A stretch of 15,053 nucleotides of DNA from SM1-50 sp964467345 (lineage in GTDB: Archaea > Thermoplasmatota > E2 > DHVEG-1): NCBI GenBank assembly GCA_964467345.1, contig CAYXPY010000042.1, forward strand, positions 1-15,053, given 5' to 3'. The position numbers were made by a program, and so were the translations under genes. Positions 13,601 through 15,053 of the stretch are shown one piece after another; within the stretch, counting starts at the first letter, position 1, and each line of letters starts with the position of its first letter. The notes beneath the pieces are model-generated. The model was not told the DNA's origin, searched no databases, and saw only the letters and a program-made list of their open reading frames with translations.

Positions 13601-14983
13601 TTATGTCTGCCTACCTGCATCAGGAACAGGTTCAGACAACCAAGGACGAAGAAGCGTAATACATCTTGCAAACACTTTTATGAATAGTATAGTATCACCA
13701 TTATCAATTGACCGTATAGATACTATTTTTCCTGTTGTTTGATTATTTCTGACCATCATGGAGATACTTGGACCTTCAGAAGCCCCCCAATAATTATTAC
13801 GTAAATCAGTGAAGGAATGCCATACACAAGCACCACAAGAACCATTCTTAGGAGATTCTCCGCCATTGTTCATAAAATTATTCTGAGTTACTCGTGGACT
13901 GGAAAATGTCAATAAAAGTCCATAGTAGGAATTGTTGATAAATCGACAATGATGTACTTTAGTACCTCTCGTTCTAAATAAAAATAATCCAACCTCATTC
14001 CCAATAAAATCACAATAAGATATTTCCGTATTTGGAACGAAATTCAAGAAGAGAAAGTCTCCGGAAATTTGTAATCCCTCCCTTACATTGTAAAGAAAAC
14101 TACAATTTCTGACCTTGATATTTCTTGACCTATCTCCTAGGTATAAACCATATCCATTATGGTTAAAGACACAATTTTCAATGGTCGTATTCCAAAGACG
14201 TTGAATCCAGATTCCCATGGAATAAGAATCAGGTTCATCACCATTTGAGTTAAATGAGCAATTCCGAATGATTGAACCTGATGGAAACGTCAAAGAAGCA
14301 CCTCCAAGGCCTGTAAGAGCAATACCATCATATCCGTTGTTACTGAAAGTGCAATTCTCGATGAAGAAATGCAAGGAAGGTTCATCAAGAGACACCAACC
14401 CCCATTCTACGTTATTGTAACTCTCTGTTTTCTGTAAAATTATCTCTGATGATTGTGTTACCCTAATACCAGTTCGCACATTGTAACATTGACTTGAAAT
14501 GATAGAAATATTAAATGATTGAAATATATCAATTCCATATCCATCTGGATAAACCAAATAATCAGAACATGTACAATTGATAATCCTGTCTGTTGTAGAA
14601 TACTTCACATCAATCCCAATATTACATCCACTAACTTTCGTAACTTCTATTATTCCATTGGTTACTTCAGAAAAAGTAATTCCTTTTTGAAAACCACTTA
14701 CCGTGCAATTCTTGATAATGAAGTAAGCATCAGTATTATTGATGAAGATACCCTGAGATGCAGTTTCATCGCTGACAATCACCCAATCCTTAACGATATA
14801 TGGGTCATATTCAGTTCCATCCCCACCTGTTACACCATTTTCCTCGGTGAACTGGTCATTTCCAATAATCCGTATAGGTGAATGATTCCCAAGACTCGAT
14901 GATATAACTGGATAGGAAACACCGACCAGAGAAGTCGATACCAACAAGAACAGAACCATCAGTATGATAAATTGTTTCTTCAT
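13601..14983 (-). CDS. Secreted right-handed parallel beta-helix protein (NosD-like)
   Basis: A 460-residue exported protein. Signal sequence 1-24. The segment PIRIIGNDQFTEENG followed by GTEYDPYIV (36-63) is a typical entry to this archaeal group. From about 80 to 395 there are repeated coils of 22-31 residues (such as FFIENCTFSNN, IIRNCSFNSN, TIENCVFNHN, KVRNCSFLYN, EISYCDFIGN, KVHHCRFINN), the signature of a right-handed beta-helix. The NNYWGASEGP motif (396-405) and a terminal RPWLSEPVPDAG close the protein. NosD itself helps load copper into nitrous oxide reductase, but many relatives are sugar-binding or structural; no nos gene is here, so I infer only a surface protein. There are many N-x-S/T sequons (about ten), so glycosylation is likely. 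ATG at 14983, with AGGA upstream and the shared promoter. Its stop lies 81 bases before the ATG of the CARDB-like gene. Confidence 0.88.
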   Translation of the reverse strand: MKKQFIILMVLFLLVSTSLVGVSYPVISSSLGNHSPIRIIGNDQFTEENGVTGGDGTEYDPYIVKDWVIVSDETASQGIFINNTDAYFIIKNCTVSGFQKGITFSEVTNGIIEVTKVSGCNIGIDVKYSTTDRIINCTCSDYLVYPDGYGIDIFQSFNISIISSQCYNVRTGIRVTQSSEIILQKTESYNNVEWGLVSLDEPSLHFFIENCTFSNNGYDGIALTGLGGASLTFPSGSIIRNCSFNSNGDEPDSYSMGIWIQRLWNTTIENCVFNHNGYGLYLGDRSRNIKVRNCSFLYNVREGLQISGDFLFLNFVPNTEISYCDFIGNEVGLFLFRTRGTKVHHCRFINNSYYGLLLTFSSPRVTQNNFMNNGGESPKNGSCGACVWHSFTDLRNNYWGASEGPSISMMVRNNQTTGKIVSIRSIDNGDTILFIKVFARCITLLRPWLSEPVPDAGRQT

Positions 14984-15018
14984 CTGTTTTTCCTACCCTC
15001 TATAGAAAAATAACGTTA

Positions 15019-15030
15019 TTCTCCTATAAA
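15019..15030 (-). promoter_or_regulatory. Promoter element (TATA plus GGAGAA) of the beta-helix gene
   Basis: TTTATAGGAGAA on the minus strand, its first base 47 bases before the ATG at 14983, the same sequence and spacing as at 13555-13566. The sequence between element and ATG differs from the other copy except for a GGGYAGGA Shine-Dalgarno region. Confidence 0.6.
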
Positions 15031-15053
15031 AACTTATCATGTTTTAAGGATTA

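Noticed and set aside
13601..14983. True NosD of nitrous oxide reduction
   Set aside because: No nosZ, nosF, nosY or copper gene is nearby and the protein belongs to a large, varied beta-helix group, so only the fold is claimed.
1..15053. tRNA, rRNA, CRISPR array, transposase or phage genes
   Set aside because: I scanned both strands by eye for tRNA T-loop sequence, regularly spaced repeats and recombinase motifs and saw none. A tRNA or small-RNA covariance search would be needed to exclude small non-coding RNAs.

Overview
The window looks like a chromosomal fragment of a euryarchaeon, most likely a Thermoplasmatota-type lineage close to the uncultured marine or sediment group MBG-D (Thermoprofundales). 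That placement is an inference. It rests on a three-OB-fold, zinc-finger RPA next to an RPA-associated protein, a GPN-loop GTPase, a UbiA enzyme of the archaeal lipid type, and promoters built from TATA boxes with either leaderless starts or GGAGG-like Shine-Dalgarno sites. A folate-type formyltransferase (fhs) and large secreted proteins of a style common in MBG-D genomes (PKD-like 'DPDGD' modules, DNRLRE, NosD-like beta-helix) point the same way. No rRNA, tRNA, CRISPR array, transposase or other mobile gene is visible.

Left part (1-9931) is mostly core metabolism and information processing, at about 50% GC where sampled. A TMEM175-type channel gene (minus) is divergent from a UbiA prenyltransferase (plus). 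Then come pyrE, purD and a GPN-loop GTPase on the plus strand, with purD and the GTPase overlapping by ATGA. They run head-on into a minus-strand operon encoding a three-OB RPA and an RPA-associated OB/winged-helix protein, which also overlap by ATGA. The stop codons of the two convergent groups abut with no base between them. Upstream of the RPA operon lies fhs (formate-tetrahydrofolate ligase), preceded by a small DUF6015-like gene. That small gene is divergent from a nitrilase-superfamily amidohydrolase. One-carbon and nucleotide metabolism (fhs, purD, pyrE) therefore sits beside replication and repair genes.

Right part (10042-15053) changes character. Four minus-strand genes all encode exported or membrane-anchored proteins, in DNA that is clearly AT-richer (about one third GC in a sampled line). 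They are a 460-aa right-handed beta-helix protein, a CARDB-like small secreted protein, a 699-aa PKD-like/Ig-like/DNRLRE protein with transmembrane helices in its middle, and a 266-aa exported protein of unknown function. The first two genes share an identical 12-bp TATA-containing promoter element at exactly the same distance from their ATG. Two of the genes share 24 of 25 bases inside their signal-peptide codons. This looks like an accessory cell-surface module with common control.

The most notable non-coding structure is a nested palindrome in the short gap between fhs and the RPA operon (6729-6782). It overlaps the RPA TATA box and is followed by a second perfect inverted repeat just before the expected transcription start. 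I see no convincing new defence system or mobile system.
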